DNA from: Bacillota bacterium
GTDB taxonomy: Bacteria > Bacillota > Clostridia > Lachnospirales > CAG-274
Length of the DNA stretch: 64,000 nt
Direction of reading: 5' to 3'
Assembly: GCA_017460805.1 (NCBI GenBank)
Contig: JAFUAF010000029.1
Span: 1 to 64,000 of the forward strand
Positions within the stretch are counted from its first letter, which is position 1. Each line of letters starts with the position of its first letter. Shown here piece after piece: positions 1-7,554 of the stretch. The notes beneath the pieces were generated by a model, which saw only the letters and a program-made list of their open reading frames with translations, was not told the DNA's origin and did not search any database. The position numbers and the translations under genes were made by a program.

Positions 1-3
1 AAC

Positions 4-138
4 GACATTTAAAAATGTCCTTTACTATAACCCTGCGGGGCATGCACACGACTGCGTACAAGGAATAAAGCCGCTTTGCGGCTCGCAGTCGGCGCAAGTA
101 AACGCCCAAAGTCCAAAGACTTTTGTCGTTTACTATAA
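4..138. repeat. Structured intergenic element with flanking direct repeats
   Basis: This gene-free stretch is a series of hairpins. GACATTT (4-10) pairs with AAATGTC (13-19). CGACTGCG (49-56) pairs with CGCAGTCG (84-91) and encloses a second hairpin, AGCCGC-TTT-GCGGCT (69-83). AAAGTC-CAAA-GACTTT (108-123) follows. The words GTCCTTTACTATAA (17-30) and GTCGTTTACTATAA (125-138) bracket the structure as imperfect direct repeats 108 bp apart. It could be the 3' end of an upstream transcript, a small structured RNA or a dispersed intergenic repeat. The window edge hides its left context. Confidence 0.4.
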
Positions 139-233
139 TTAACTGCGGCGAAAGAACAAGTTTTTATTTTTCGGGCAAGGACTGCCTGTATTTGAATATA
201 TCCTTGTTCAAAGGAATGACAGGAGAAAACGAT

Positions 234-890
234 ATGAGTAATCGTAATATTATCAAGTTATTTGAAACAAGACGGGGTAATCTTGATTATCATTTAAAAC
301 GTGATTATGTAAGAAACGGCATTGTGACACTTCCTTACATTATTTCCGACTATAATGAAGTTATCAGCACATACAGCGTCAAAGGATATGAGGCTCTTAA
401 TATGGCGTTTTCGGATTACCTTAAAACAGAGGTAGAGTTTGCTCCGCCCGAGTATCCGATCGTGCTTAATATAATCGGAGACTGCCTGTCTCAGACGGAT
501 AAAAGAATTATAACCGATACCATACAAGATACATTTGTATATGAGTTGGGTATGGTGGAAAAAGAAGAAAAACGACATACCAAAGTATTTATTCTTTTGA
601 TCGTTGGTCTGATTCTTTCGGGAATATTACTGTATTTTACCCATGACGTTATTGATGAACTGCGCGAACTGTTTTTTGTTTTGTTCTGGTTTATGGGCTA
701 TACATTATGTGATTATATATTTCTGACAGGTCACGATATTCGACATAACAGGATAATGGCAGGACGGCTTGCAAGCATAAAAGTTGTTTTTTTAAAAAAT
801 TATGAAGATCCGAATTACACAAAAAGCGATGTCGATAGGCTATATTCCGAGATCGAAAAAGATGTGAGGGAAAGTATGCAAGATGAATGA
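234..890 (+). CDS. Hypothetical membrane protein with two C-terminal TM helices
   Basis: Codes for 218 aa of unknown function. The first half is soluble and charged. Two hydrophobic helices follow, about residues 115-136 (rich in L, I, V and G) and 145-165 (FFVLFWFMGYTL), then a charged cytoplasmic-type tail of about 50 residues. The ATG at 234 is chosen because GGAG at 221-224 sits well before it. A longer in-frame reading from a TTG at 123 would start inside the hairpin element and lacks a ribosome binding site. The next gene, also a membrane protein, follows 143 bp downstream, so co-transcription is possible. No family was recognised. Confidence 0.7.
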   Translation: MSNRNIIKLFETRRGNLDYHLKRDYVRNGIVTLPYIISDYNEVISTYSVKGYEALNMAFSDYLKTEVEFAPPEYPIVLNIIGDCLSQTDKRIITDTIQDTFVYELGMVEKEEKRHTKVFILLIVGLILSGILLYFTHDVIDELRELFFVLFWFMGYTLCDYIFLTGHDIRHNRIMAGRLASIKVVFLKNYEDPNYTKSDVDRLYSEIEKDVRESMQDE

Positions 891-1033
891 TCGCAAATAT
901 AGTTAACGAAGAAGGCACGGCGAATTCCCGAATCATTTTTTGATACATGTAAAGTTGTGAGATCTGCAAGTGATTGTTCCGTTATAAAACCGGCGTGTAA
1001 AAAATAATTGTCGGTCTTACAGAGAGGTAAAAA

Positions 1034-2998
1034 ATGAAAAAACTATTTACAATAGATGATTTTATGATCGCATTTGTTTCTGCATTAGGTTACGGATATG
1101 GCGAAACGATCTCAAAAGTTTTCGGCTTGCCTGATTGGCTTTGTCTTGTGATATGTTTTGCTGTCGGAATTGCGGTCGAAGAACTTATAAGTGCTATAGT
1201 ATTCAGTAAAACTGTCCAAAAAAGCCCGAAGAAAAGATTTGTGACCTATGTTTCGATTTTGGCTGCTTTTTTGATTGGACATACTGTTTCAATTATCTGG
1301 CTTGGAGAGTCAATGCTTGAACATTTGACAGAGGAGTTCGTGTTTGCGGTTGTTCTCCCGATCATCGGCTTTTTTGTTAATTTGCTTATCCGCAGATATC
1401 ACATTATGAAGATACGCGAAGTCTATGATGACGGAAACGATGGCTTTGTATTTGATTTGAACGATGAAGATATTGAGGAAACAAACGAACAAAATAAGTC
1501 AAATCCCGTTGAATATGACGTCGATTATGCAATAAAGACAAGAACGGGTATTTATGTCGGCGAAGAATATAAAGGGGTAAATGTTTATTTCGGTATACCT
1601 TATGCAAAGCCTCCTGTCGGCAAACTAAGGTGGAAAGCACCCGAGCCGCTTCCCTCATCGCAGAAAGTATTTGAGGCAAAAAATTTCGGCGCTTCGGCTA
1701 TACAGGTCGAGCATAAAGGGATAATACTAAAAAACCACAGACAAAGCGAGGACTGTCTTAGTTTAAATATTTATGTGGGTAAAGAAAAAACGAAATCAAA
1801 AAAGCCTGTTGTTGTGCTGTTTCATAATGGCGATTTTACTTATGGCGGTTCTGTAGATCCGTTGGTTTACGGCGAGAATTTTGTAGGCAGTCATCAGGAT
1901 ATTGTGTTTGTAAGTTTTAATTATCGCCTTGGCATTTTCGGGTTTATTGATTTTTCGGAGGTTCCGGGCGGAGATGCTTTTCCCGATACGTTAAATTTGG
2001 GCTTGCTTGACCAGATCGCAGCACTTGAATGGATAAAAGAAAATATAGCTGCATTCGGCGGCGACCCGGACAGGATAACAGTTATGGGTTTTGAATCGGG
2101 AGCGGTTTCTATATGTATGCTTGCTGTATGCAAGAAAGCTAAGGGTCTGTTCCAAAAGGCTTTTGTATTTGACGGCAATCCCAAAATGGTATACGGTGCA
2201 CCAACGGTTTCGCGTGATTTGGCAAAAAAACTGTTGGAAGAGACGCACACCGCATCTATGGATGAACTTATGCGGCTTGATACGGAAACTTTGAAAGATG
2301 CATCGCAAAGACTTTGGCGGTACATGAGTGTGCCGACTTATGACGAAACATTTGTTCCTGCGGATGTGTACGAGGCTTATCATAACGGAGTTGCTGCGGA
2401 TATTGAATTTATAATCGGTATTCCAAGCAATGAAAGCAATGTTACGCGTTCCTTTATCGGAAACTACAATTATGAAAAATTATTATCGGACGGTTTGACC
2501 GATATACTAAACGATATAGAAAATTCTGCGGTGGCCGAAGTTCAAAAATATATTGAGGTTCAAAAAGAATCGACCTCCGAACTTGAAGCAAGATCAAAGT
2601 TTATTGACAAATGGATCGCTCTTGGCAATTACCGCGGTGCAGTTAAACTGTCGGAGGGCGGAAATAAGGTACATCTTATGTATTGGGATGAAAAACCGCT
2701 GATCGAGAATTTGGGCTCGGGTACGGTCAATGCGGCGGCGGTATTGCTTGGAAACGAAGAGGCATTGCAGCTGTATGGCAGCGTGATGGATAATGATATT
2801 TCAGAGATACTTCAGACACTTTTACATAAATTTATAAAGGGAAATGCTCTGAAGTTATACAACAATGAGATCAAGGGTGTTGATGCCTTTGATTGGAAGA
2901 AGTTTCCCAAAGCGCTTATCGTTAAGGATAATAAAATTTTTTGCGGTAAGATAGAAGACAAATTAAACGAGATTAATGATTTATCGATTTCTTTGTAG
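1034..2998 (+). CDS. Membrane-anchored carboxylesterase-fold protein, catalytically dead
   Basis: Codes for 654 aa. Residues 1-120 hold about four TM helices; residues about 165-640 form a type B carboxylesterase (alpha/beta hydrolase) domain with the family landmarks GIPYAKPPVGKLRW, SEDCLSLNIY and NYRLGIFGF. The active site is changed at three places. The oxyanion-hole HGGG reads H264-N-G-D. The GxSxG nucleophile elbow reads G352-F-E-S-G356, placing Glu354 where serine belongs. The C-terminal catalytic His position reads Asn566 (TVNAAA). It is therefore probably not an esterase, rather a binding or structural protein, as in neuroligin-type members of the fold. GAGAGG precedes the ATG, and a hairpin terminator follows the stop. 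Confidence 0.8.
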   Translation: MKKLFTIDDFMIAFVSALGYGYGETISKVFGLPDWLCLVICFAVGIAVEELISAIVFSKTVQKSPKKRFVTYVSILAAFLIGHTVSIIWLGESMLEHLTEEFVFAVVLPIIGFFVNLLIRRYHIMKIREVYDDGNDGFVFDLNDEDIEETNEQNKSNPVEYDVDYAIKTRTGIYVGEEYKGVNVYFGIPYAKPPVGKLRWKAPEPLPSSQKVFEAKNFGASAIQVEHKGIILKNHRQSEDCLSLNIYVGKEKTKSKKPVVVLFHNGDFTYGGSVDPLVYGENFVGSHQDIVFVSFNYRLGIFGFIDFSEVPGGDAFPDTLNLGLLDQIAALEWIKENIAAFGGDPDRITVMGFESGAVSICMLAVCKKAKGLFQKAFVFDGNPKMVYGAPTVSRDLAKKLLEETHTASMDELMRLDTETLKDASQRLWRYMSVPTYDETFVPADVYEAYHNGVAADIEFIIGIPSNESNVTRSFIGNYNYEKLLSDGLTDILNDIENSAVAEVQKYIEVQKESTSELEARSKFIDKWIALGNYRGAVKLSEGGNKVHLMYWDEKPLIENLGSGTVNAAAVLLGNEEALQLYGSVMDNDISEILQTLLHKFIKGNALKLYNNEIKGVDAFDWKKFPKALIVKDNKIFCGKIEDKLNEINDLSISL

Positions 2999-3004
2999 CA
3001 CAGT

Positions 3005-3038
3005 AAGAAAGACAGCGCTTTCGCGCTGCCTTTCTTTT
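3005..3038 (+). terminator. Rho-independent terminator after the esterase-fold gene
   Basis: AAGAAAG-A-CAGCGC pairs with GCGCTG-C-CTTTCTT around a TTTC loop, followed by T residues. It starts 6 bp after the stop codon. Confidence 0.8.
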
Positions 3039-3111
3039 GTAACGGAATTGTTTTTCTATTTAAAAAACATTAATATGTTAAGGCAAATATTTTCCGTATA
3101 AAAGACGCACC

Positions 3112-3774
3112 TTACTCTATGCTGTCAAGATATTTATAAATAGGGTAAATGGCCTTAAAGCCCTCAAAAACAAGGTCGGATAGAGTGCTTTGATAAAATA
3201 TTTCCTCGGAATAATCATGCCATGATGTGAAGCCGAGATATTTTTTCTGATACCAGTCAATTATATCTTTGTCGATATCTTTGTTAAAAAGGCGTTTGTA
3301 ATTATCGCCCTCCAATTCAAATATATTCTGCTTTTCATATACCTTTTTTATTTTTTTGAATTCCGCAGGCTTATTCTCTATACGCTTTCTGTAAAGCTGC
3401 ATGCCCGTAGGGGTAGGGGCGTAAAATAGTCCATAACGCCACCAATCCGGGGACATTTCAAAAAAGTAAGTAGGGCGGGAATAGATTATATCGGGTTTGC
3501 CGTCGCCGCGCAGGAAAAACCATTTACATTCTTTATATGGATTTTTGTTTTTGGAAAAGCGTATATCTCGGTTAGCCCTTGAAACCTTGGGTATTTCGGT
3601 AAAGTTTTTGTCCATATCCTGCATTTTTGCAAATATCTCGTCTGCAAGTTCACAAATAGGCTCATGCACGTTTTCACGGTACATATCCTTGTGTTCGTGA
3701 AACCATTCTTTATTGTTGTTGAAGCGTATCCCCATTAAGTATTCATTTGTTGATTCATTAAATCCACTGAACAT
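3112..3774 (-). CDS. DUF2461 family protein
   Basis: Codes for 220 aa, near the usual 210-230 aa of the DUF2461 (TIGR02453) family. Family hallmarks are visible: F-x-GF near the N terminus, LMGIRFNNNKEWFHEHKDMY (about residues 13-32), the RANRDIRFSKNKNPYK block (about 67-82) and a phenylalanine-rich YFFEMSPD segment. The biochemical function of the family is not known. It is translationally coupled to the small membrane gene upstream: that gene's TAA is followed by one base and then this ATG, with AGGAAG inside the upstream gene's end as ribosome binding site. Confidence 0.85.
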   Translation of the reverse strand: MFSGFNESTNEYLMGIRFNNNKEWFHEHKDMYRENVHEPICELADEIFAKMQDMDKNFTEIPKVSRANRDIRFSKNKNPYKECKWFFLRGDGKPDIIYSRPTYFFEMSPDWWRYGLFYAPTPTGMQLYRKRIENKPAEFKKIKKVYEKQNIFELEGDNYKRLFNKDIDKDIIDWYQKKYLGFTSWHDYSEEIFYQSTLSDLVFEGFKAIYPIYKYLDSIE

Positions 3775-3775
3775 T

Positions 3776-3967
3776 TTATTTCTTCCTTACCCTTAAAAGC
3801 CGTTTTATACTAAGATAATTCTCATATATTTTTATTGCACCGACAACAAGTGCCAATATTGCCGAAATACCGACAAGAATGGCTTTTGTATCGTCATCTT
3901 TTGTCATGTTGCTTGACAGATCGAAACCTTTTGAAAAAAATCCAAATAAATCTCGCAAAAATATCAT
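3776..3967 (-). CDS. Small single-span membrane protein
   Basis: Codes for 63 aa with one clear TM helix (about residues 30-47, AILVGISAILALVVGAIK) and a basic C-terminal tail ending RLLRVRKK. The ribosome binding site AGAGGGTGA lies a few bases before the ATG. It is the first gene of a two-gene unit with the DUF2461 gene, whose start is 1 bp past this stop. No family recognised. The tight coupling and good ribosome binding site argue that it is real. Confidence 0.65.
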   Translation of the reverse strand: MIFLRDLFGFFSKGFDLSSNMTKDDDTKAILVGISAILALVVGAIKIYENYLSIKRLLRVRKK

Positions 3968-4099
3968 ATGATCACCCTCTCTTCTTTTGTTATATTATAT
4001 CACAACAAAGTTAAACTGTCAATTTAGGCGGAATATAAATGAATTTAAATTAATAAAAAGCGCAATAATAAATTTTGCTCAATTTCCGATAAATATATC

Positions 4100-4128
4100 T
4101 TGACAATTTTGTGCAAATGTAATACCAT
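4100..4128 (+). promoter_or_regulatory. Sigma-A promoter of the ABC permease gene
   Basis: TTGACA (4100-4105), 17-bp spacer, TACCAT (4123-4128). The predicted transcript start is about 45 bp before the GAGGGG ribosome binding site. Confidence 0.55.
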
Positions 4129-4179
4129 ATAACTAAGATGTATTGGATATATGTGCATGATTACTGAGGGGTGATATTT

Positions 4180-5043
4180 ATGTATAAAATAAGCGAGAAT
4201 AAAAAAGAACTGACGTGCAATATATTTAAGATCTTTAATACGATGATTTTAACGCTGATTGTGATGTCTGTTTTAGTACCCATAGCGGATATTGTTCTCA
4301 GGTCGCTGTCACACAATTCAAGGTTCGATGTTTCGGGATTTCGGCAATTCGGTTTGTTTGATGATGTATTTATATGGGGATATACACACCTGTTTCAGGC
4401 AGACTATTTTTTAAGACCGCTTGCAGTATCTGCATTGACGGCTATTTCGGTAGTGGCGCTTGGGCTGTTTGTGACTGCGGTCAGCGCGTTTATTATCGTC
4501 AGCCGTGATATGCCGGGATCGAAGTTATTTAAAAAATTTCTTTTGTTTGCACTTGTTTTTGGCGTGCAGTTTTTCCCCGAATACGCTGTGATGCGACAAA
4601 CGGGACTTTATAATACGATATGGCCGATAATAGTGCCGCTTAGTTTTAATATCTATAACATAATGCTTTTGCGCAATTTCTTTGATAGACTGCCGAAAAC
4701 TCTTTTTGAGGCGGCGGAAATAGACGGCTGTTCTCCTGTCGGTATCTTTTTTAACATTGCGCTTCCGCTTGCAAAAGCACCGCTTAGTGTTGTGGGATTG
4801 TTGTTTGCAACTGCCGCATGGAACGAATACTACAGGTTTATTGTCTATTCAAAGTATTGGGGATTTCAGTATGAGATAATGGATAAACTGTATTATGCGT
4901 ATCATTGCTATGAATATGGCATACCGCCGTTTACTTATCTGTCGATATATCTTGTGACGGCGATTGTGCCTGTAATGATAGCAGTACCGCTTGTGATGAA
5001 AAATTTTCAGCCCGTTATCGGTATGGGATGTGTTAAGGATTAG
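4180..5043 (+). CDS. Sugar ABC transporter permease, LplC/MalG type, orphan
   Basis: Codes for 287 aa with six predicted TM helices. It carries the EAA loop that docks on the ATPase, EAAEIDGCSPVGIFFNIALPL (residues about 185-205), and the LplC-like features LYNTIWPIIVP and LLRNFFDRLPK. Members of this family form heterodimers with a second permease and work with a lipoprotein binding protein, usually for oligosaccharides. Here neither partner, nor an ATPase, nor a binding protein is adjacent, which is unusual. The ATG at 4180 is preferred over a GTG at 4171 because GAGGGG (4166-4171) is correctly spaced. It could be a remnant of a lost operon, or pair with subunits elsewhere. Confidence 0.8.
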   Translation: MYKISENKKELTCNIFKIFNTMILTLIVMSVLVPIADIVLRSLSHNSRFDVSGFRQFGLFDDVFIWGYTHLFQADYFLRPLAVSALTAISVVALGLFVTAVSAFIIVSRDMPGSKLFKKFLLFALVFGVQFFPEYAVMRQTGLYNTIWPIIVPLSFNIYNIMLLRNFFDRLPKTLFEAAEIDGCSPVGIFFNIALPLAKAPLSVVGLLFATAAWNEYYRFIVYSKYWGFQYEIMDKLYYAYHCYEYGIPPFTYLSIYLVTAIVPVMIAVPLVMKNFQPVIGMGCVKD

Positions 5044-5094
5044 GAAGTGCTTTGCACGAAGAAAAGGGATAATAATAATTCTGTTTCATAAAAC

Positions 5095-5123
5095 TTGACA
5101 AAATAGAATAAATATTGTATAAT
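5095..5123 (+). promoter_or_regulatory. Consensus sigma-A promoter of the thiW-thiM operon
   Basis: Perfect TTGACA (5095-5100), 17-bp spacer, perfect TATAAT (5118-5123). The transcript should start near 5130 and carry a leader of about 220 nt before thiW. Confidence 0.8.
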
Positions 5124-5130
5124 TACCTTG

Positions 5131-5308
5131 TTTGAGGAGGAGCGTCCTGAAACTTTTCGATATTTTTGTCGATCATTTTACAGCGATGGGAGCCCGTGTT
5201 TCGGGTTGAGAGGGTACTTTTGAGTACCGACCGCAAGTGTTTTTTGCGTGCAATCTGCTGTAAAAAGGTCGGCCGCGGCAAGGTGTGTACGCAGTATGCA
5301 CTTTTTTT
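5131..5308 (+). promoter_or_regulatory. TPP-riboswitch-like leader of thiW with terminator/antiterminator
   Basis: The leader has P1 TTTACAGC (5177-5184) pairing with GCTGTAAA (5257-5264). Between them lie GGGAGC (5188-5193), a CCCG/CGGG stem, TTGAGA (5206-5211; the TPP pyrimidine-binding motif is CTGAGA), a GGGTAC/GTACC stem and CCGACC (5227-5232), as in Firmicute TPP switches. The canonical pyrophosphate arm (ACCTGATC...AATGCCAGCGTAGG) is not recognisable; only a weak GCAATCTGCTGTA resembles it. A terminator, GTGTGTAC-GCA-GTATGCAC-T7 (5283-5308), follows. TGCGTGC (5245-5251) can pair with GTACGCA (5287-5293), and CCGACC with GGTCGG (5267-5272), giving alternative folds. Position before thiW-thiM supports a thiamine-pathway ligand. 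Confidence 0.6.
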
Positions 5309-5353
5309 ATTTGGCATATTTTGCCGAAAAAATATTGAAAGGTTGATGAACTT

Positions 5354-6070
5354 ATGAAAAATCAAAAGGTACTTAAAATGGCTGTGCTTGCGATGCTTAT
5401 TGCGCTTGGCGTAGTAATTTCGCCCATACTGCGTGTAGAGGGAATGTGTCCTATGGCGCATTTTATCAATATAACCTGTGCGGTGCTGCTTGGCCCTTAC
5501 TATGCGCTGCTTTGTGCATTTCTTATTGGTGTTATACGTATGGCGGTCATGGGTATACCGCCGCTTGCGCTTACGGGTGCGGTATTCGGTGCATTTTTAT
5601 CTGGCGTGCTTTACAGAGCATCAAAGGGTAAACTTATTTTTGCCGTTATCGGCGAAGTAATAGGCACGGGTCTGATAGGTTCGATAATAAGCTATCCCGT
5701 TATGACTGTATTCTGGGGTAAAACAGATCTTACATGGTTCTTCTATGTACCAAGCTTTATAAGCGGTACACTTATCGGCGGAAGTATAGCTTTTATATTC
5801 TTAAAACAGCTTATAAAAGCAGGTCTGCTTGCAAAATATCAGGCATCGCTTGGCAGTAAAGTTTACGATACACAAAACACCGTGCTTACCGATTCTCTCG
5901 GTATCTGCTTTATCGGCATAATCGCTTATCTTGCGGTTCTTGTTCTGGTCAAAAATCTGCTTAAACTTACGGGAGGTCTTTATACTTTCCTTCCGCTTAT
6001 TGCATTTTTGATCTTTGCGGCTATCGGCGTTATGTATTATTTTGTAAATATTAAAAAGGTAAGGGAATAA
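5354..6070 (+). CDS. thiW: Energy-coupling factor S component ThiW
   Basis: Codes for 238 aa of very hydrophobic protein. ThiW is the substrate-binding S component of an ECF transporter, believed to take up the thiazole precursor of thiamine; it uses a shared ECF A/A'/T module encoded elsewhere. The N-terminal 160 residues match the family (PMAHFINITCAVLLGPYYAL, GIPPLALTGAVFGAFLSGVLYR). An extra C-terminal part of about 75 residues contains two further TM helices (about 181-200 and 208-230) beyond the usual 160-170 aa. The start ATG follows AAAGG. thiM begins 1 bp after the stop. Confidence 0.85.
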   Translation: MKNQKVLKMAVLAMLIALGVVISPILRVEGMCPMAHFINITCAVLLGPYYALLCAFLIGVIRMAVMGIPPLALTGAVFGAFLSGVLYRASKGKLIFAVIGEVIGTGLIGSIISYPVMTVFWGKTDLTWFFYVPSFISGTLIGGSIAFIFLKQLIKAGLLAKYQASLGSKVYDTQNTVLTDSLGICFIGIIAYLAVLVLVKNLLKLTGGLYTFLPLIAFLIFAAIGVMYYFVNIKKVRE

Positions 6071-6071
6071 A

Positions 6072-6872
6072 ATGACAGATAAAATATTGAGTGCAAGAAA
6101 AGCGGTGTGGGAAAAATCACCCATGATACATTGTATAACAAATCCTATCTCGATAAACGATTGTGCAAACTATGTGTTATCTGCGGGAGCAAAGCCTTTT
6201 ATGGCAGAACACCCCGAAGAGGTTGGAGAAATAACGAAAACAGCTTCGGCTCTTGCGCTTAATATTGCAAATATCACAGATGCAAGGATGGAGTCTATCA
6301 AAATATCCGCAAGAACCGCGGAGGAAAATGATATTCCGTCTATCATTGACATTGTCGGTGTTGGATGCAGCAGGTTAAGACTTGACTATGTGACAAAGGT
6401 TCTTGGAGAAACACGTATAAGCGCAATAAAAGGCAATATTGCAGAGATCAAGGCTCTCCTTGGCATAAAGACAAAGACCATAGGCATTGATGTAGCGGAA
6501 AAGGCTGATTTTTCGGAAGATGTAAAAGCGGTCATGCAGCTTGCTAAAAAATACCGCTGTGTCGTTCTGGCAAGCGGCGAAAGGGATATTATATCCGACG
6601 GCGAAAAGGTCTGTGCCGCGGCAAACGGCAGAAAAGAAATGTCGCTTATCACGGGTACGGGCTGTATTCTTAATGTGCTGTGTGCTGTATATATGTCGGT
6701 CTGCGATCCGCTTGCGGCTTGTACAGCCGCCGCCGTTTTATTTGGCATAAGCGGCGAACTTGCCGATGTCTCAAAGGGCATGGCAAGTTACCGCATAAAT
6801 ATGCTTGACAAGTTTTATACTCTTTCGGATGATGAAATTAAACAAAAAGCGGCTTTAATTACCGATATTTAA
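6072..6872 (+). CDS. thiM: Hydroxyethylthiazole kinase
   Basis: Codes for 266 aa, the normal length. ThiM phosphorylates 4-methyl-5-(2-hydroxyethyl)thiazole with ATP so that it can be joined to HMP-PP in thiamine synthesis. Family signatures are HCITNPISINDCANYVLSAG with FMAEHPEEVGE following (about residues 18-48), and the anion-hole/catalytic loop TGTGCILN near residue 197. It is translationally coupled to thiW (1-bp gap), making a salvage pair: thiazole uptake, then phosphorylation. Its last 18 bp overlap the 3' end of a convergent small gene. Confidence 0.93.
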   Translation: MTDKILSARKAVWEKSPMIHCITNPISINDCANYVLSAGAKPFMAEHPEEVGEITKTASALALNIANITDARMESIKISARTAEENDIPSIIDIVGVGCSRLRLDYVTKVLGETRISAIKGNIAEIKALLGIKTKTIGIDVAEKADFSEDVKAVMQLAKKYRCVVLASGERDIISDGEKVCAAANGRKEMSLITGTGCILNVLCAVYMSVCDPLAACTAAAVLFGISGELADVSKGMASYRINMLDKFYTLSDDEIKQKAALITDI

Positions 6873-7073
6873 AGCTTCCATTGCAGCGGCGATAAGCCGC
6901 TGTTTTTTTTCGGGGCTTAAAGGTCTGCCCTCGGGCATTTTAAACGACATGACTATCGGCAGTATCTCATTGGGGCGTTTGCCTTTGATGCGGTTGTATA
7001 GTGCCCTTACCGCTGCTGCCTGCTGCGGGTCAAGCTCGTCAAGTATCTCATTTTGCAAAAAATCATCACTCAT
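6855..7073 (-). CDS. Small hypothetical protein, 72 aa
   Basis: Codes for a soluble 72-aa protein, mostly helical by composition, with a proline-rich KMPEGRPLSPEKKQRL segment. GGAGGT is placed before the ATG and the start lies 1 bp after the upstream gene's stop, so the two are translationally coupled. The 3' end overlaps thiM by 18 bp, tail to tail. No family was recognised; the coupling and ribosome binding site make it a believable gene. Confidence 0.6.
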   Translation of the reverse strand: MSDDFLQNEILDELDPQQAAAVRALYNRIKGKRPNEILPIVMSFKMPEGRPLSPEKKQRLIAAAMEALNIGN

Positions 7074-7074
7074 T

Positions 7075-7416
7075 TTAAATTACCTCCATAATATCTCTTA
7101 TCTCGTTAAATTTTATAAACAGTTCCAGTATTTTTTGACTGTGCGGGTCAAGTTCGCCGCGCAAAGCTTCAATGGTTTCGCGTCTGCTTGATTTAAGCCT
7201 TTCATGCTGCTTTGACAGGCTTATGTAATTTTGCAGTATCTTGTTAATATTTACCGCCTTTATAACGGGTGTGAATTTTTGTGAAAGTGCAGGGTCAATC
7301 AGCGGCAGAACAGCCGTTATTAGCGATATATTATCCTTTTTTTCTCCGTTTTTTATATTTATTGCAAGATTTACCGCGTTTTCGATATTACTGTCGAAAT
7401 ATTGGCTCTCGTCCAA
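7075..7416 (-). CDS. Hypothetical helical protein, 113 aa
   Basis: Codes for a 113-aa soluble protein rich in predicted helix (NISLITAVLPLIDPALSQKF; DPHSQKILELFIKFNEIRDIMEV). The start appears to be TTG at 7416, preceded by GGATGGTGAT; no better ATG exists upstream. It is first in a two-gene leftward unit with the 72-aa gene. No family was recognised and the role is unknown. Confidence 0.6.
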   Translation of the reverse strand: MDESQYFDSNIENAVNLAINIKNGEKKDNISLITAVLPLIDPALSQKFTPVIKAVNINKILQNYISLSKQHERLKSSRRETIEALRGELDPHSQKILELFIKFNEIRDIMEVI

Positions 7417-7487
7417 TTTTAATCACCATCCTTTTTTAAATTATATTTATACGGCTATAATTTTAGAACTAATATAATTAAAATATT

Positions 7488-7516
7488 TTGACTATCAGCC
7501 TTTTTTGTGATAAAAT
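7488..7516 (+). promoter_or_regulatory. Sigma-A promoter of the EAL-domain gene
   Basis: TTGACT (7488-7493), 17-bp spacer, TAAAAT (7511-7516), about 30 bp before the ribosome binding site. Confidence 0.65.
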
Positions 7517-7554
7517 TAAAATATAGAAAAAAAGTGGAACTAAAGGGTGATATT

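Noticed and set aside
2087..2101. Ser355 as the catalytic serine of the esterase-fold protein
   Set aside because: It is one residue late in the elbow: aligned on G352 and G356 the nucleophile position is Glu354. The histidine position is also Asn, so shifting the serine would not restore a triad.
5131..5308. THF, FMN or guanidine riboswitch in the thiW leader
   Set aside because: None of their conserved cores is present, while GGGAGC, TTGAGA and CCGACC match the first half of TPP switches.
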